Source: Lamellibrachia satsuma (lineage: Eukaryota > Annelida > Polychaeta > Sabellida > Siboglinidae). Taken from it: a stretch of DNA of 64,000 bases. The position numbers and the translations under genes were made by a program. Positions 21,601-33,422 of this stretch are shown here, in pieces (the stretch's first letter is position 1; each line of letters begins with the position of its first letter). The stretch is from assembly GCA_033239005.1 (NCBI GenBank), contig BSQZ01000005.1:8659501-8723500 (forward strand), given 5' to 3'. The notes beneath the pieces are model-generated. The model made no database searches and had not been told where the DNA came from. It was given only the letters and a program-made list of their open reading frames with translations.

Positions 21601-24600
21601 AATTTTTTTTCACCCACATTGGATTGTCATATTTTGTGCAATTGTTGCTGATACACTTATCAATGGGGGCAGGGTGTTATACACGTGTCAATGGGGGAGG
21701 GCAGGTGGATGGGTGGCCACACCCTTATGATGGGATTATCTGAGGGCTCGGGGGGTATGCGGGGAGAATAAGGTAGAGAACCCATGTTCTAGTATGCGCG
21801 ATTCTTCTGTTTCAGTCGGCCCGCCCCTGCTCTTCCCCATCTTCTTCCAGATCATGACCATTAGACACGCCATCATTCGCAGGAAGTGGAATGTAAGTAA
21901 CTGAACAAGAACACAACACCAATTTTGTGCAATATCAGACATTATTGTTTTGAAATTATCCCTGTCTCTTAATAGTTCCATTAATTAAGAGGTGTTTTGA
22001 GAATCCCCTTGTGCATGAAATTTGGCTGCCTCGTACATTCCTGGTCGCACTTCAGCCAACATAATACAAAATGCCTGCTAGCACTCCACGTCAGCGCTTT
22101 GTGTGAAATATGATCGAAAATAAACTGTTTTTTTTCCCAGGAAAATACATAGTTGTATGACAGTAAACGAAACATTACTAACGCCCAACTCCTCCATGAA
22201 ACCAATTTCATGTAAACATCGATGTTTTGAGAACGTCGTTTAATGGCACTATTAAGAGAATTTTATGTTCTATGGCCGTAGAAAAGTGTTTGAATAAACT
22301 GATGTTCTCCGTTGGAAAGGAAATGATGTTTCAACGTTGTGTAAAGGTTGGGGTTGGTGAACTGTAGCCATCCTTCTTTGCCCTTCAGTCTTTGACTCAC
22401 AAGATTCAAGTCTGCATCTGCAGCCACCCAGTAATGCACCAGTCATATTAGGTCACATTGATACATCCACGGTGACAATAACAATGGGGAGCAGTAGTTC
22501 ATTGGCTAGAGCGCTGGACGTCAGTTGAGATGACTGTTTCAAAAATGTTGCCGTTTCATTCACTCCACTTTCCATGTGTCTTGGAGGAAACACTAAAAGC
22601 CGTTGGTCACTTCTACCGGGTATCTATGTCGGGAGAAGTAAAATCTCCCACTTGGGTTAATTGGACTCGTAAGGTCTAATATGTATTGCACCAACTGTGT
22701 GTGGGAATGGCACTGAATCAGCTGCTGACAAAACAGTTGCTCTGGTGATGGACCAAGGTTCCATGAGCACCTTGTCTAGATGATACTGGTGCTATGTAAG
22801 ACATCATTATCGTTATAACCAAGATGACCTCTGTTTTCAGGACATCTTCTTCATGGCTTGTTTCTACCTGAGGTTTGCCCTCCTCTACTCGTCTTTGATG
22901 GGTGTCTGGGGCATGTGCAAGTTCTACTTCATCATGAGGTGAGTCATACGTTTCGTCAGCTAGCTGCGTAACTGAAAGAAATATTAGACGAGTTGTACTC
23001 ATACCCCATGTTGTCTGTTTCTCGACACCATAAAAATGGAGCCCACTCTGTACCTGTTTTTCGGTAAAAAAAATTCCCAACAAATTGTATTTTGTGATCT
23101 CAAGTGTTTGTCTAAGAGGCAAAGTCAACAAAAAATATATGTAAAAAGCAGTAATTACTAGTGCTGTTACAGTTCCAGTTTTCTTGGTGACAACGTATTA
23201 TTCACGGGACGGGTCTGCCTCTGTTCCAGTATAGGAGACTGGAAGTCGTCTACTCTTGAAAAGGGGCAGAGTAAATTGCTACAGTTGCTACAATTGTTAA
23301 ATACCCCAACAGAGAGCTAAAATAGGTCACAAGCAAATACATAACCGAAGAAAATGTATTTAAAGACAGAACAATTTAAGAATTTTCGTCGGCCCATGTA
23401 ACTGCAACATAGAACAAGAACAAGAAAATAACTTCCACATAGAGGGTCAATCATCCGAGGCTATGATAAAAATATTTTTGTATGGAGAAATTTTTTTATT
23501 CCTAATGAAAGATGCATTTCTGTCGACAGAATCATTGAGAGCCACTGGTTCGTGTGGGTGAGTCAGTCGAACCACATCCCCATGGAAATCGACGACGACA
23601 AAGAGCGACCGTGGCTCCCCCTGCAGGTTAGATAATTAAATCTCGATGGTCTCCAGCAGTCAACATATTGCCTGTGCAATGTTGGACTAATCATGTGTTA
23701 TCCTGCCCTAGAACACATACATCATGGGTGGTCACAGCCAGAGTGCTTGCTATTGGTTGTTGTTGTGAAGGGGGAACCAATATTAAGGTGGACATCCGAG
23801 CCACGATGAGCTAAGATTTTAAGTCATGTTTTGGTAAAGTAAAAGTAACGTTAAAACGGTATTTTCTTATGTAGCGAGGTATTCTGTCTGCAGGACCGGT
23901 TAAAGTGCTTTACACATGTTTGATGCTAAGTACTTTTATTATGTAATATTTTGGTGTTGACATCTTGTGTTTCAATGTTATTTTTCTGATGTCATTTTTT
24001 GATGCGTTTACCAGTTGCGTGCATCGTGTAACATTGAGGGGTCATACTTCAACAACTGGTTCACTGGACATCTCAACTACCAGATAGAACACCAGTGAGT
24101 GCCACTATTACATCATCCTTTGGGATATTAAATAATGCTAGTGTTTAAGATTAGTAATGTTTGTTGATGCTGTAGGAATTGTCTGTTAATTAAAATGCAG
24201 TTTAGCGGCGAGCTATAAATTTTCTTTTTGGAAAACTAAAAACGTTCACTCATTTTTCAACAACAGCTTAGTCCCAGAATTCAATTCCTGACAAAGGAAA
24301 CTGATCGTTGTCATTATTCTTTATTGATAGTGGAAACTAAAATTTTGGGTCATAATTTTATGACGGCTATTTAGTTCAGAGACACTTTAGACACTTGTCT
24401 ACTCGTGCACTATGTGACCTTGGTGTGTGCACTGTGTGACCTTGCTTGCTTGTTGCCATGGCAGCCTCTTCCCTACGATGCCACGACACAACCTGTATAA
24501 GGTGACCCCGCTTGTAAAAGAGCTGTGTAAGAAACACAACATTGAGTTCCAGAACAAGCCCATCGTAACAGCATTCTGTGACATTGTCAGGTACGTTTTT

Positions 24601-25120
24601 TATTTTAGATACTACACACATGTCTACAAAATACGGGTAAAATCGTTAAATTCTAAAGTTAATTTGTACAGATGCAGTAAAAAAAATGATGTCAAAGTTG
24701 TGTTATTTTTTTATTACTGAATACAGTGTGTAAAGAAATATTGTACAAAATGATTATGAAGTGGTTGTCTCCCGAGGACTTTTGTGCAATAGAAGTATTT
24801 TATATATTATTATTATAAGTATTAGACTTCACCATCTTGCTTGATGAACGGTTTGTATTACAACTTGTGAGATCTACACGTGTGCCAGAATGGCGTTGTA
24901 TATGTAAAAACTAATAATACAAAATTCTTTTGTAGCGAGACTCCTTTTTTATACAGATCAGTGTGCGTTACAAAACAGTTATATATCGAAATTTAGATAA
25001 AGTACCTCACATGTCATCAGGTTGTGCCATTGCAAGAAATGTTCTGTTGTATATTGTAGGTCGCTGAAGCACTCAGGTGAAATCTGGTATTCCTACTACC
25101 AGTCTTACCACAAGTTGTAA
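12654..25120 (+). CDS. Front-end fatty acyl desaturase (FADS type), partial at 5' end
   Basis: This is a membrane desaturase acting on long-chain polyunsaturated fatty acids at the endoplasmic reticulum. Twelve exons: 12654-12806, 15950-16096, 16700-16801, 17867-17926, 18379-18444, 20234-20291, 21816-21892, 22841-22938, 23530-23626, 24015-24094, 24465-24590 and 25060-25120 (TAA stop). All join in phase to 374 residues. The diiron histidine boxes are HDFGH (residues 108-112), HNQHH (145-149) and QIEHH (309-313); the Gln in the third box marks front-end desaturases. Hydrophobic spans follow in the usual family order. The first visible exon begins in phase 0 with EAYRAFH, the point where vertebrate FADS exon 2 starts. 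The roughly 70-residue N-terminal part with the cytochrome b5 HPGG motif is therefore missing; I found none upstream in the window. Delta-5, delta-6 or delta-8 specificity cannot be told. Confidence 0.95.
14470..15265 (+). mobile_element. TA-target (Tc1/mariner-type) MITE expanded by a 29-bp array
   Basis: Homologous to 33042-33313 and 50529-50832: shared blocks are TTTTTAATCAGCAGGA, TAATTTGACTA, CACCACTTTTCAGTTGTT and CACCAAATGACACCACTAG. The right end, TTTTTAGGTCGAATATGATA, resembles the family terminus. The segment from AACTGAAAAGTGTCGCCATC to GTTAAACAGTTG is also duplicated internally (about 14570 and 14655). The left end is only approximate. Confidence 0.7.
14772..15206 (+). repeat. 29-bp minisatellite, 15 copies, inside a MITE
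   Basis: The unit is TTGGTGTACACTTATAAG plus AACAGATTGGT. Copies are nearly identical, apart from CACATATAAG in the first and an ACATATTGG variant near 14908. Other copies of the same MITE carry one diverged unit (TTGGTGTACGCTTAAAAG at 33223). The array lies in the first visible desaturase intron. Confidence 0.95.
15262..15530 (+). repeat. Two-copy direct duplication, about 130-140 bp
   Basis: AATATGATATGTCTTAGAAC through GTTTAATAATAAT occurs twice, starting near 15262 and 15403. The first copy has extra GTTGTAATAT triplication. It sits at the right edge of the MITE at 14470-15265. Confidence 0.85.
15690..15898 (-). repeat. Family F dispersed repeat, minus strand
   Basis: Reverse complement blocks AGTATCCACTACAACATGCT and TTTTTGCTCATCTCATTTCA match 57400-57490. 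The repeat ends about 50 bp before desaturase exon 2. Confidence 0.6.
16802..17866 (+). other. Desaturase intron with a GC donor (GC-AG intron)
   Basis: Exon 3 ends ATGAAG and the intron starts GCAAGT; the next exon starts after TTTCAG. Using the nearest GT instead (16806) would shift the frame and hit a stop within the next exon. AAG|GCAAGT is the strong consensus required for U2-type GC-AG introns. The intron also carries the 77-bp array. Confidence 0.85.
16909..17370 (+). repeat. 77-bp minisatellite, 6 copies
   Basis: Units start TTGATATACAATGTTGGCAT or TTATATACAATG at 16909, 16986, 17063, 17140, 17217 and 17294. They differ by only a few bases. The array is within the GC-AG intron of the desaturase. 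Confidence 0.96.
18506..19487. mobile_element. Non-autonomous Tigger/pogo-like element, 982 bp (copy A)
   Basis: The termini are CAGTCGCGCCTCGTTAT and ATAACGAGGCTCGACTG, flanked by TA at 18504-18505 and 19488-19489. CAGTCG..CCTCGTTAT termini with TA target duplication are typical of pogo/Tigger elements of the Tc1/mariner superfamily. Subterminal CGGTCGGTCGTGGACCCCG is repeated in inverted form at 19432-19460. No intact transposase was found. It lies in the desaturase intron 18445-20233. Confidence 0.9.
20641..21475 (+). repeat. 22-bp minisatellite, about 38 copies
   Basis: The unit is AGGTTGTCTAGGAGGTATGC plus AG. The variant positions (TATGCA/TGTGCA, CAGAGG/CATAGG, GGAGG/GGATG) are reused in several combinations along the array, as expected after unequal exchange or conversion. 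It lies in the desaturase intron between exons ending 20291 and starting 21816. Confidence 0.96.
22490..22720 (+). mobile_element. Possible tRNA-derived SINE
   Basis: TTCATTGGCTAGAGCGCTGG (22499-22518) resembles a pol III A-box region. A decayed B-box-like GTTTCAAAAATG lies about 30 bp later. The 3' portion, GGGAGAAGTAAAATCTCCCA, matches the inverse of 35476-35505. No clear poly-A or target duplication was seen. Confidence 0.4.
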
Positions 25121-27880
25121 CCTGACAACCAGGTTAGGAGACTTTGCATTGGGGGCCAACGTCATGACAGACTCTACCGTCTCATGCCACTGTTGCCCAC
25201 ATGAGCTCGTGGCGATGTCCACAAATTTAATTATTGCAGCTTCTATCCTTTGTACACAATAGTTAGCTCACCTGAGAAATAAGTTGTCAGCCTGGCTGAT
25301 CTAGGCTGGTGCCTGTTTTTTGTTGCCAAGTGTAGTAGCACTAGTTTTTGCAGAGGTCAAGATTGGTGACATTGAATGCCGGTTTGTACAAGCAGTTTGT
25401 GCCTCAATTGGTTGAGCGACACAAATCTTGTGTGTAGAGAAGTGACGTATCTAAACACTACGACTTAGATTTTAACTCGTGCCACTCCCGATTTGAGCTA
25501 TGATGATAGGTCACAATGGATGCACCTGTTGATTGGCCACTACAAAATAGCCACTGACTTTTGTTCAAGTTGGGACCAGCTGCCATTTCCACTGATATGA
25601 TCATAGCCAACCTCACTAATCAGTCTCGCGAGTGAGTATACATGGCCAATTCTTGCATCATGTCGGCCAAACGGGCAATTAATCTTTCCTGTAGCCTTAG
25701 GAATATTGTTAATGTCATGCCAAGCTGTTCCCGTGTGAGTATTCATCTGAGTTCTAAGTGCTGTTGTCAGCTAAATTTTTAGCTGTAAATACTGAAGGCT
25801 TTTTCAGGCACTGTTGGATCCATTGACTGGCTACGGTAGCGTTGCAGGTTGGCATAAACGCTGCAGGTTTTCTGCAGTCATCTGTTTGCCGTAGATGTGT
25901 ATAGATTCATTGCAATGTAGAGTCAATGAATCATCAGCACATTCATGACTTGTTCTGCCAGTTGTGGATGTTACTAAATATTGTTTGCACTCGTATATTC
26001 TGTGCTTGTTTACATGTGTGTTTACCGCTATGTTAACCGTTATGTTAGAAGCATGTTAGGCCTTTGTATATTGATTAACCTGTCGGTAATACTGTTAACT
26101 GGCAATTTGGCCACAATATATTTGGGACAAATGAACATTGTGGACAAATATTTTCTACATTTGTGGTGCTTTGTTGAAGACTTGCGTCGTTGTTCCAGTT
26201 ACGATTGTTCACCTGATTATACGTACACAAGTACAGTGTATGTTCACAATGGAAAGATGTATGAACGTATACATGAATTATGCATATTTATTTTCTTATG
26301 GCTGGAACTGATTTGCTGCCAATATGCAGCTTTTAATGCATGTGTTGGCTACTAATGCATGCTTGTGTGTGTGCATGCACGCATGTGTGCATGCACGCAT
26401 GTGTGGATGCTATGGTGGAGGGAGTCAAAATGTGTTTTCACATGTTTGCCAAAAGCCTCGGGTAGTTTGCCAACTCTGTTGTGCAAAGCTTTCTTATAAA
26501 CTGGCGTGATTTCAGGGAAGTTTAGAATTTTTAAACGGCTATTGTTTGAATATCTGTATGAAAGTTAAACTAGCAACATCACAAGGGTATCAGTTAAGCT
26601 CTAAACAAACATGATCCTTTTTGCAGATTTCATGATATGGTTAGCAAATTTTTGACAAAGTCAAACACTGGCATTTACTACAAAGGTGAAAATAGATTGT
26701 AGCTTTTAATTATAAAAAAATATATTTTTAAATGCATTACAAAATGGTTGGCTTAAAGAAAATGAAAACTAGATGGATTTGAATATTATGGAAATGTTGC
26801 TACAGAGTTGTCATGTGTTATGATTTATATTTACGGCAAATATGTATTGATTGTGCATGATGCAATAGTGTGTTTTTATAATGCATTGTTAGATATATTT
26901 ATGGATGTATGTTGTAGATATCGAACAGCAAATTGTTTCATTTTCTGATCTAGGTGTGTAACTTTAAAAAAGAAAGTATTTGTTATTGAGATGATGTTAG
27001 GTTATGTAATTATGCCGAGATCGGTGGTGTTTATTCAGAACATCTTGTGGCTTATATCAGATGATCCATCTAAATATTTAATATGCCAGACTAGCGCAAA
27101 GTTAAGTATTTAGAAAATCATACAGGAATTTGTTGTGCCAAGGAAAGCTAGTACTGACATAGCATTGGTTTCAAAATAAAATATGTTTCTATCTGTAGCT
27201 TTAAAAACTGCATGTTGGCGGACCATTTTCTTGTGGCGCTGACCACTTCTTGTGGTGTGGACCATTTTTTGTTGCACGGACCATTTATTGTGGTGGATTC
27301 TCTATTTTATTGGCCTTATTCTAAAATGAACCTTTATATTTGTTGCTCAGTCAGTAATTGCCCAATTAGTTATATGTGAATATCTTCGTGATCTAGATTG
27401 TATTCAGAGTTCCTATTTTAGTAAAAGAATTAACAGGTTTGATGTCTAAAAATACATTCGGTGTATTTATCTGTGCTGTGGTTAAACAGACCTGTGCTTG
27501 TAAAATTTCATATCTTGTGTGAAATAAAGAACATGGTTCAACTAAAACAATGTTGTGCTTCCAACTATGGTTTGTTGTTGATGTTCAGTTGTTTATGTGT
27601 GTGTTGCCAATATAATCATAGCTGTCCTTTCGGTTCACTAGCAATCCATTCGCCTGCTCACAGAACAGACAACTGCTTCATGTGATTTAACGGTAAATAT
27701 CCCCCAACATAAACTTGAGAAACCTGGATACATCCCCTAATACAGACAGAGACATCCCCACGATTGGATTACACACCCACCCCTCGATACTCTATGTAGT
27801 GATACAAACATAATATATATTATTAATTTAATTGGCCATATGTATATATTTTTTACAATAAAGGCTTCTTTGACAGAATT
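25121..27880 (+). other. Desaturase 3' untranslated region and downstream
   Basis: No further coding exon is seen after the TAA at 25118-25120. The sequence is AT-rich, with GCATGCACGCATGTGTG alternating purine/pyrimidine repeats at 26356-26405. The transcript end is uncertain. Confidence 0.5.
27857..27862 (+). terminator. Candidate polyadenylation signal AATAAA for the desaturase gene
   Basis: AATAAA in the context TTTTTTACAATAAAGGC is followed by T-rich and TG-rich sequence at 27940-27965. Another AATAAA at 27174-27179 is an alternative. The choice is an inference from motif quality only. Confidence 0.4.
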
Positions 27881-28995
27881 GCAGTATAGATGAAGGTGGA
27901 TTTCTTTGGCATTCCCAGAATATGGTCAAATTGACTCTTGTATGTTCTCAATGTTTTTTTGATAGAAAGTTATCCAAAGTCAGAACTTGATGTTCTAAGA
28001 TAAGATAAAATAACTAATGCACAATCGTTCCTTATTACAAGGAGCGTTACAACTCGGAAAGTTAGCAATAATTTTATCAGATGATATAAAGCAATAGAAG
28101 TAAAATGGCTTATCAAAGTAATAACTAACACCCTTTTTTGACTTGGCACATATCTGTAACCTTTGTTTATACAGCGCTGCAAATCCAGAAATTAAACCTG
28201 TTCAGAGGCACTTAAATTACAGCATTGATAATTTAAGTATTTAAAAAAATCATAAATTCATATAAAAGTGATCCTTACATATAGATAGAGTTATATGTAT
28301 AAATTATATTATACCCATGTAACTACGTATAATAAAATAGAATACTAACTTTAAATATCATTGTGTCAGGAAAAAATCTAAAATAGAGTAGTGGCTAAAT
28401 GCAAAAAAAAAAATTACTGAATAGATAAGGTATTTAAAACCGTTCATATGAACACAAAAACTGCTTTAAAATCAATGAAGTAATAAAATGCAATACAATA
28501 CAATATTACAAAGAACACCTTTTCTACTTGAGCATGCAGAACAAACATTCAACAATGCAATAGAGTTTATTTATGTTGACATTCACATGATTTATTAGCA
28601 TTTATATCCATCCATACAGTGTTAAATCTCAACATTACCATGATGCGTTTATTGCATGCCACTATACAGCTATGTCTTAATTAAGCAGTTTACATCGCAT
28701 GCATCGCTGCACGTACTGCAATGTACGTCAACATCACAGAAATCACACATTTCCTCGAGATTTTTCAAGACAAAACATAAAAATGTAAAAACACTGTGCC
28801 AGTGATAATGTTCTGCCAAAGCGTAACTCAAGTCTCAATGATACAGACTTGGCCTCCTGTACAGTGACTTCGCAGAATATACTTTGAACCGGTCTTGTAT
28901 GCCTTGCCTGCTGCTTTGAGACTTCCTGGTCTCAAAGTCTACTCACATTTAACAGAGACTGGAATTACATGCAGACAGAGTATATGTATATATGC

Positions 28996-28996
28996 A

Positions 28997-29066
<70 letters not shown>
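28996..29066. repeat. (AT)n microsatellite
   Basis: About 33 AT units follow GTATATGTATATATGCATGC. The overlapping ORFs on both strands (Tyr-Ile runs) are products of the tract. Confidence 0.95.
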
Positions 29067-29067
<1 letters not shown>

Positions 29068-30544
29068 TGACATTCTTTTTTCTAGTCAGATCATCTTTAA
29101 CATCTTGACAATACCTGTCTTGTCTACATAGGTATTTCTGTCCACTAAGACAAGCTGGTTGGGAGGCATGTTTCACCCCAAACGAAGCATTTATCTAAGA
29201 ATCTAATATTTTTGGTAACATTATGGAGGGTGTAAAACCCTGTCTTATTGCACAGTCATTAATATACAATGCGTATTTGAAACTCCAGCCATCCAGGAAG
29301 GAATGAGTTGTGGGCACATCACAAGCGAGGCTTTCCAAAGGCCTATACTTCCCTAAACGGAATGTACAACCATTTTTATTGGTGAACATCAATTCTCAGA
29401 ATTTTTTCGGTTCTCAAAGTACATCTAAATCAATAATAGGTTACACTTCATGATTTAATAGGTATTGCTGCAGTATAGTTAGTCAGAAATTGTGTAAAAC
29501 GGAAATTTGACCACAACATTCAGTGAAAACATGATATCCCACCTCCAAAATTGAAGATTTACTGGTCAGTATTTAACTGCAGTAGAGTGGCCTCCACATC
29601 TGTTGTAAAACTACCATGTTTTATTTCAATGCCAATCATGCATCTTAAACTATATTAAGAGATGAAAGATCACGACACTAACACGTCTCTTGTGTGGATA
29701 CTATTATTAACCAACAGATACTACTATTAACCAACAGAGATGTTATAAATACTTATAAATTAAGTGTCGCAATATCTTCAGTTAACCAATGTAAATTGTA
29801 CATTCCGTTTAACCAGAGCCAGTTGTAATTTTAAGCGTAAAGCGCTTTGAACAGTTCCAAGGACAGTACACACGCACTATATACGAACGTACCTTCTACC
29901 TTTACGAATTCCAAGGTGACAATTACATCCTGGCTGACATATAACAGCCGAGATGCCGAGACCAAGCCAGAGAATTATGGCAAATACATGCATCGCTGAA
30001 TCTTATTACACTGCTGTGATGAAAGAACATTTCAATACAAAGGTCCTTCCAGAAATCTAATTTTGATACTGTCTTGCCATATTCATATATACATTTGAGG
30101 TGTTTATCTGCAAAACGCTACATACAAAATAAACAAATTTAGTTAAGCATGGTTTTGTGTTGCCATCAATTTGATAGTGGTGGAGGTAAAAGAATTTTTG
30201 CGGAAAAAGCATTACATGGTACGCTATGGACTGATGAAATACCTGTTTTCCTATCTATTGCATAACAACATGTGGCACCAAACATGATTTATCTCAAAAT
30301 GCACAAAACAGATAGAGCACATTTTGCAAATAAACACCTCATACGTACATACATGTATACATACATAATAAGACAATTTGGGAGAATCTTACACATGCAC
30401 TTTGAAAACAGTGGCATTTAAGCTTGCTTACTGATGGTTGTCATCTTAGTTTCGTATACCCATCACAGTTAGTACACATTCCATGTTTGACAGTGACATA
30501 CGACAACCACTTATTTGACCAACAGACTAATGAGGGTGAACACA

Positions 30545-30905
30545 AAAGCTCACGATACACCAGAAGCTGATGACATCAGGATACACCAGAAACTGATATA
30601 AGGATACACTAGACACTGATGACATCAGGATACATCAGAAACTGGTGACATCAGGATACACCAGAAACTGAAGACATCAGGATACACCAGAAATTTACAT
30701 CAGGAAACATCAGAAACTGATGACATCAGGATTCATCAGAAATTGGTGATATCAGGATGCACCAGAAACTTATATCAGGATACACTACAAACGGGTGATA
30801 TCAGGATACACCAGAAACTGGTGACATCAGGATACACCATAAACTGGTGACATCAGGATACACCATAAACTTATGACATCAGGATAGAATTAAGAAATGA
30901 TGACT
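30545..30905 (+). repeat. Degenerate tandem repeat, about 26 bp
   Basis: Roughly 13 imperfect units resemble GGATACACCAGAAACTGATG plus ACATCA. Unit length varies through small deletions, which suggests an older array than the near-perfect ones elsewhere in the window. Confidence 0.85.
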
Positions 30906-32221
30906 GATAACATAAGGATACAACAACATAAGGATACAACAGCAATACCTGCATTTCTGATAAACTGCTACACGGAATCACAACAAATTGCCACTTCAGA
31001 TCCTGCCTGTGTTAACAAACTCACACACTGTGACCGCTTACAGTACAACGCACTTATAATATAAAGCTCTCAACACTACATTTAGAATGCAGCTGAAAAT
31101 AAATAGTTCCAATGATGGGAGTGAGCCATGGTATGTGCGCTGGTGTCTCTAGACCAGATGCCCTATCCTGGCATACTACATTCTCAACTGTCTGCATACG
31201 TCAAATTCAACCAATCAGCCTCGACTTGCACTGGTTAATGACATAAAATATGCTTAGTGAGCAAACAGTTTTTATAGTGCTGCAGTTTCGTCACCTTCTA
31301 ATACACGGGTGGCTCTTAAAATCCACCCCACATGACTCAAGCTGACCAATAGAAACTATGGACTGTCAAACAGCCTACGGTCAGGGGTCACCTCAAAACT
31401 GAGAGCTGACAAAACAGTGGTGTACGATTCATGTTGACTTTTCTCATTCTTATAATTTTATATGTTTTAATTAATGTTATGACAAGACAAAATATCGACA
31501 ACCCTACCCTAAATCAATCGCTTATGATTAGAGTTGTACACCAACATTTCACGATGAATCAAATTTTTTTATTTTGGTTTTGCAACCTGCTTTATGCAAT
31601 AGCCACAGTTTAATGCAACAATTTCCTAGCATAGTACATATACAAAAAGCATATTTTAAAAAGCATTTTCCTGTAGGCTGTAGCGCTGATCTTTCTTTGA
31701 ACCGACTACAAGGAAATGTGTAGACAAATCATCACAGTTAATAGTATATTTCTGGGTCTGCTAGGTATCGTATGTTTGGACCCTAGCAGTACCCTGTTCT
31801 ACTGATAAATCCAACCACCTCTGGTAGTTTATACACATATAATTTGAACAGACATCGACCTCCAAGCTGCAGTCATAATATTGCCCCAACAAGTCACTAG
31901 GAAAAAGGATTTTGCACGGGGCTACATGAGTTCATCAGATCGAAAAACAGGACATTGCATTAAAATAATTTTTGTATTTATAAGTTATAATGACTTAACC
32001 TAAAACATAATGGCAGCTAGGTGTATGTACACAACTAAATTCACTTGGACAGTGTTAAGATGAGAAAACAAAAATCTCATTTACAACTGTGGCACATCAC
32101 AGTGTAAATCTCTCACAACGGCCAACACTCGAGTGACTTCATACGAACTCTTCCATATATAACGAATCAACCATCTGACACAAAACATTGAATCAGCCAC
32201 TTCTTATAGAATACGAAATTC

Positions 32222-32289
32222 CATACACACATATATATATATATATATATATATGAATCCCATTATATATATATATATATGAATCCCAT

Positions 32290-32328
<39 letters not shown>

Positions 32329-32530
32329 GGGATTCAGCAATTCCACATAGAATGGGAATCAGCCATTCCATGTAGAAAGGAATCAGTTATTCCATATAGA
32401 ATGGGAATCAGCCATGCCATATCAGAATGGGAATCATTCCATGTGTAGAATGGGAATCAGCCATTCTATATAGAACAGCAGAGCAGGAATCAGTCATTCC
32501 ATATAGAATGAAATCAGCCATTCCGTAATG
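32222..32530. repeat. TA-rich hairpin with GAATCCCATT arms, then degenerate GGAATCAGCCATTCC repeats
   Basis: GAATCCCATTATATAT occurs at 32255 and 32281 and in inverted form (ATATATAATGGGATTC) at 32321-32336, with TA tracts between them. Imperfect repeats of ATAGAATGGGAATCAGCCAT continue to about 32530. Confidence 0.85.
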
Positions 32531-32888
32531 TGGCTGTGCCACACTGCATGAATCGACTGCCCTTCCCAGAACATGGAGTCAGCTATTCGGTACAGATACT
32601 GATTCAGTCACTTTGTTCGTTTCTGACCCTCCCAGATCATTTCTAATTCATTCCAGTTTAACAATCAGCCTGTGCATTCCCACCATCATCGCAACTTCGA
32701 CCATTCATGCAAAAAAAAAACGGCCAACTCAACCCACTGCTCAATCAATTGACTGATCTCCACACTTGAATAATGATCGGCGGTAGTTCATCATCTGACC
32801 AGCAGGTGAAACGTGTATGAGAATGCTTCGAGTGGCCTAGTGACAGCAGCAGTCAGCGAGATTTGTCACAGTTCACTGGAGCGCGACG

Positions 32889-33388
32889 TCAGGAGAGAAT
32901 GGCCTTGCTGGAGTGGAACGAAGGACTGAGGCCATCGAGACTGTGCGACCGACGCATCGTATGTGTCTGTCGTAGCTTGTCCTCGTACTGACACGACATG
33001 GCCTGACACAAATATTATCATAATATAGTAAGAAGTACATACAGTATTCGACCTATTATGCGTACATGCCCTAATTAGAATACACCCATGTTTTTAATCA
33101 GCAGGACACATAATTATTGTAATTTGACTAGTGTGCATGGTTGGCACCACTTTTCAGTTGTTCTATACTAGTCACCAAATGACACCACTAGCATTACAGT
33201 TAACTTGTATAGAGAAAAACATTTTGGTGTACGCTTAAAAGTACAGATTCTTTAAAAATTTTTAATGGACCATTTTTTTCAAACGTTCTATACACTTATT
33301 AGGTTGAATACTGTACATAACGTTGTATATTTTCTATTTAGACTCAGAGACACTTAAAATACAGGTTCTAAAATGCAAAGTAATTATA

Positions 33389-33422
<34 letters not shown>

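Larger units (their letters stand above)
27881..32888. other. Convergent 3' region of the desaturase and cyclin Y genes
   Basis: No coding exon was found. Minus-strand AATAAA motifs that could end cyclin Y transcripts occur near 28566, 29627 and 31566. Repeats within it are listed separately. Confidence 0.45.

Noticed and set aside
27970..28182. 70-codon minus-strand ORF downstream of the desaturase
   Set aside because: No homology, low GC, no splice context; falls in the 3' region between convergent genes.
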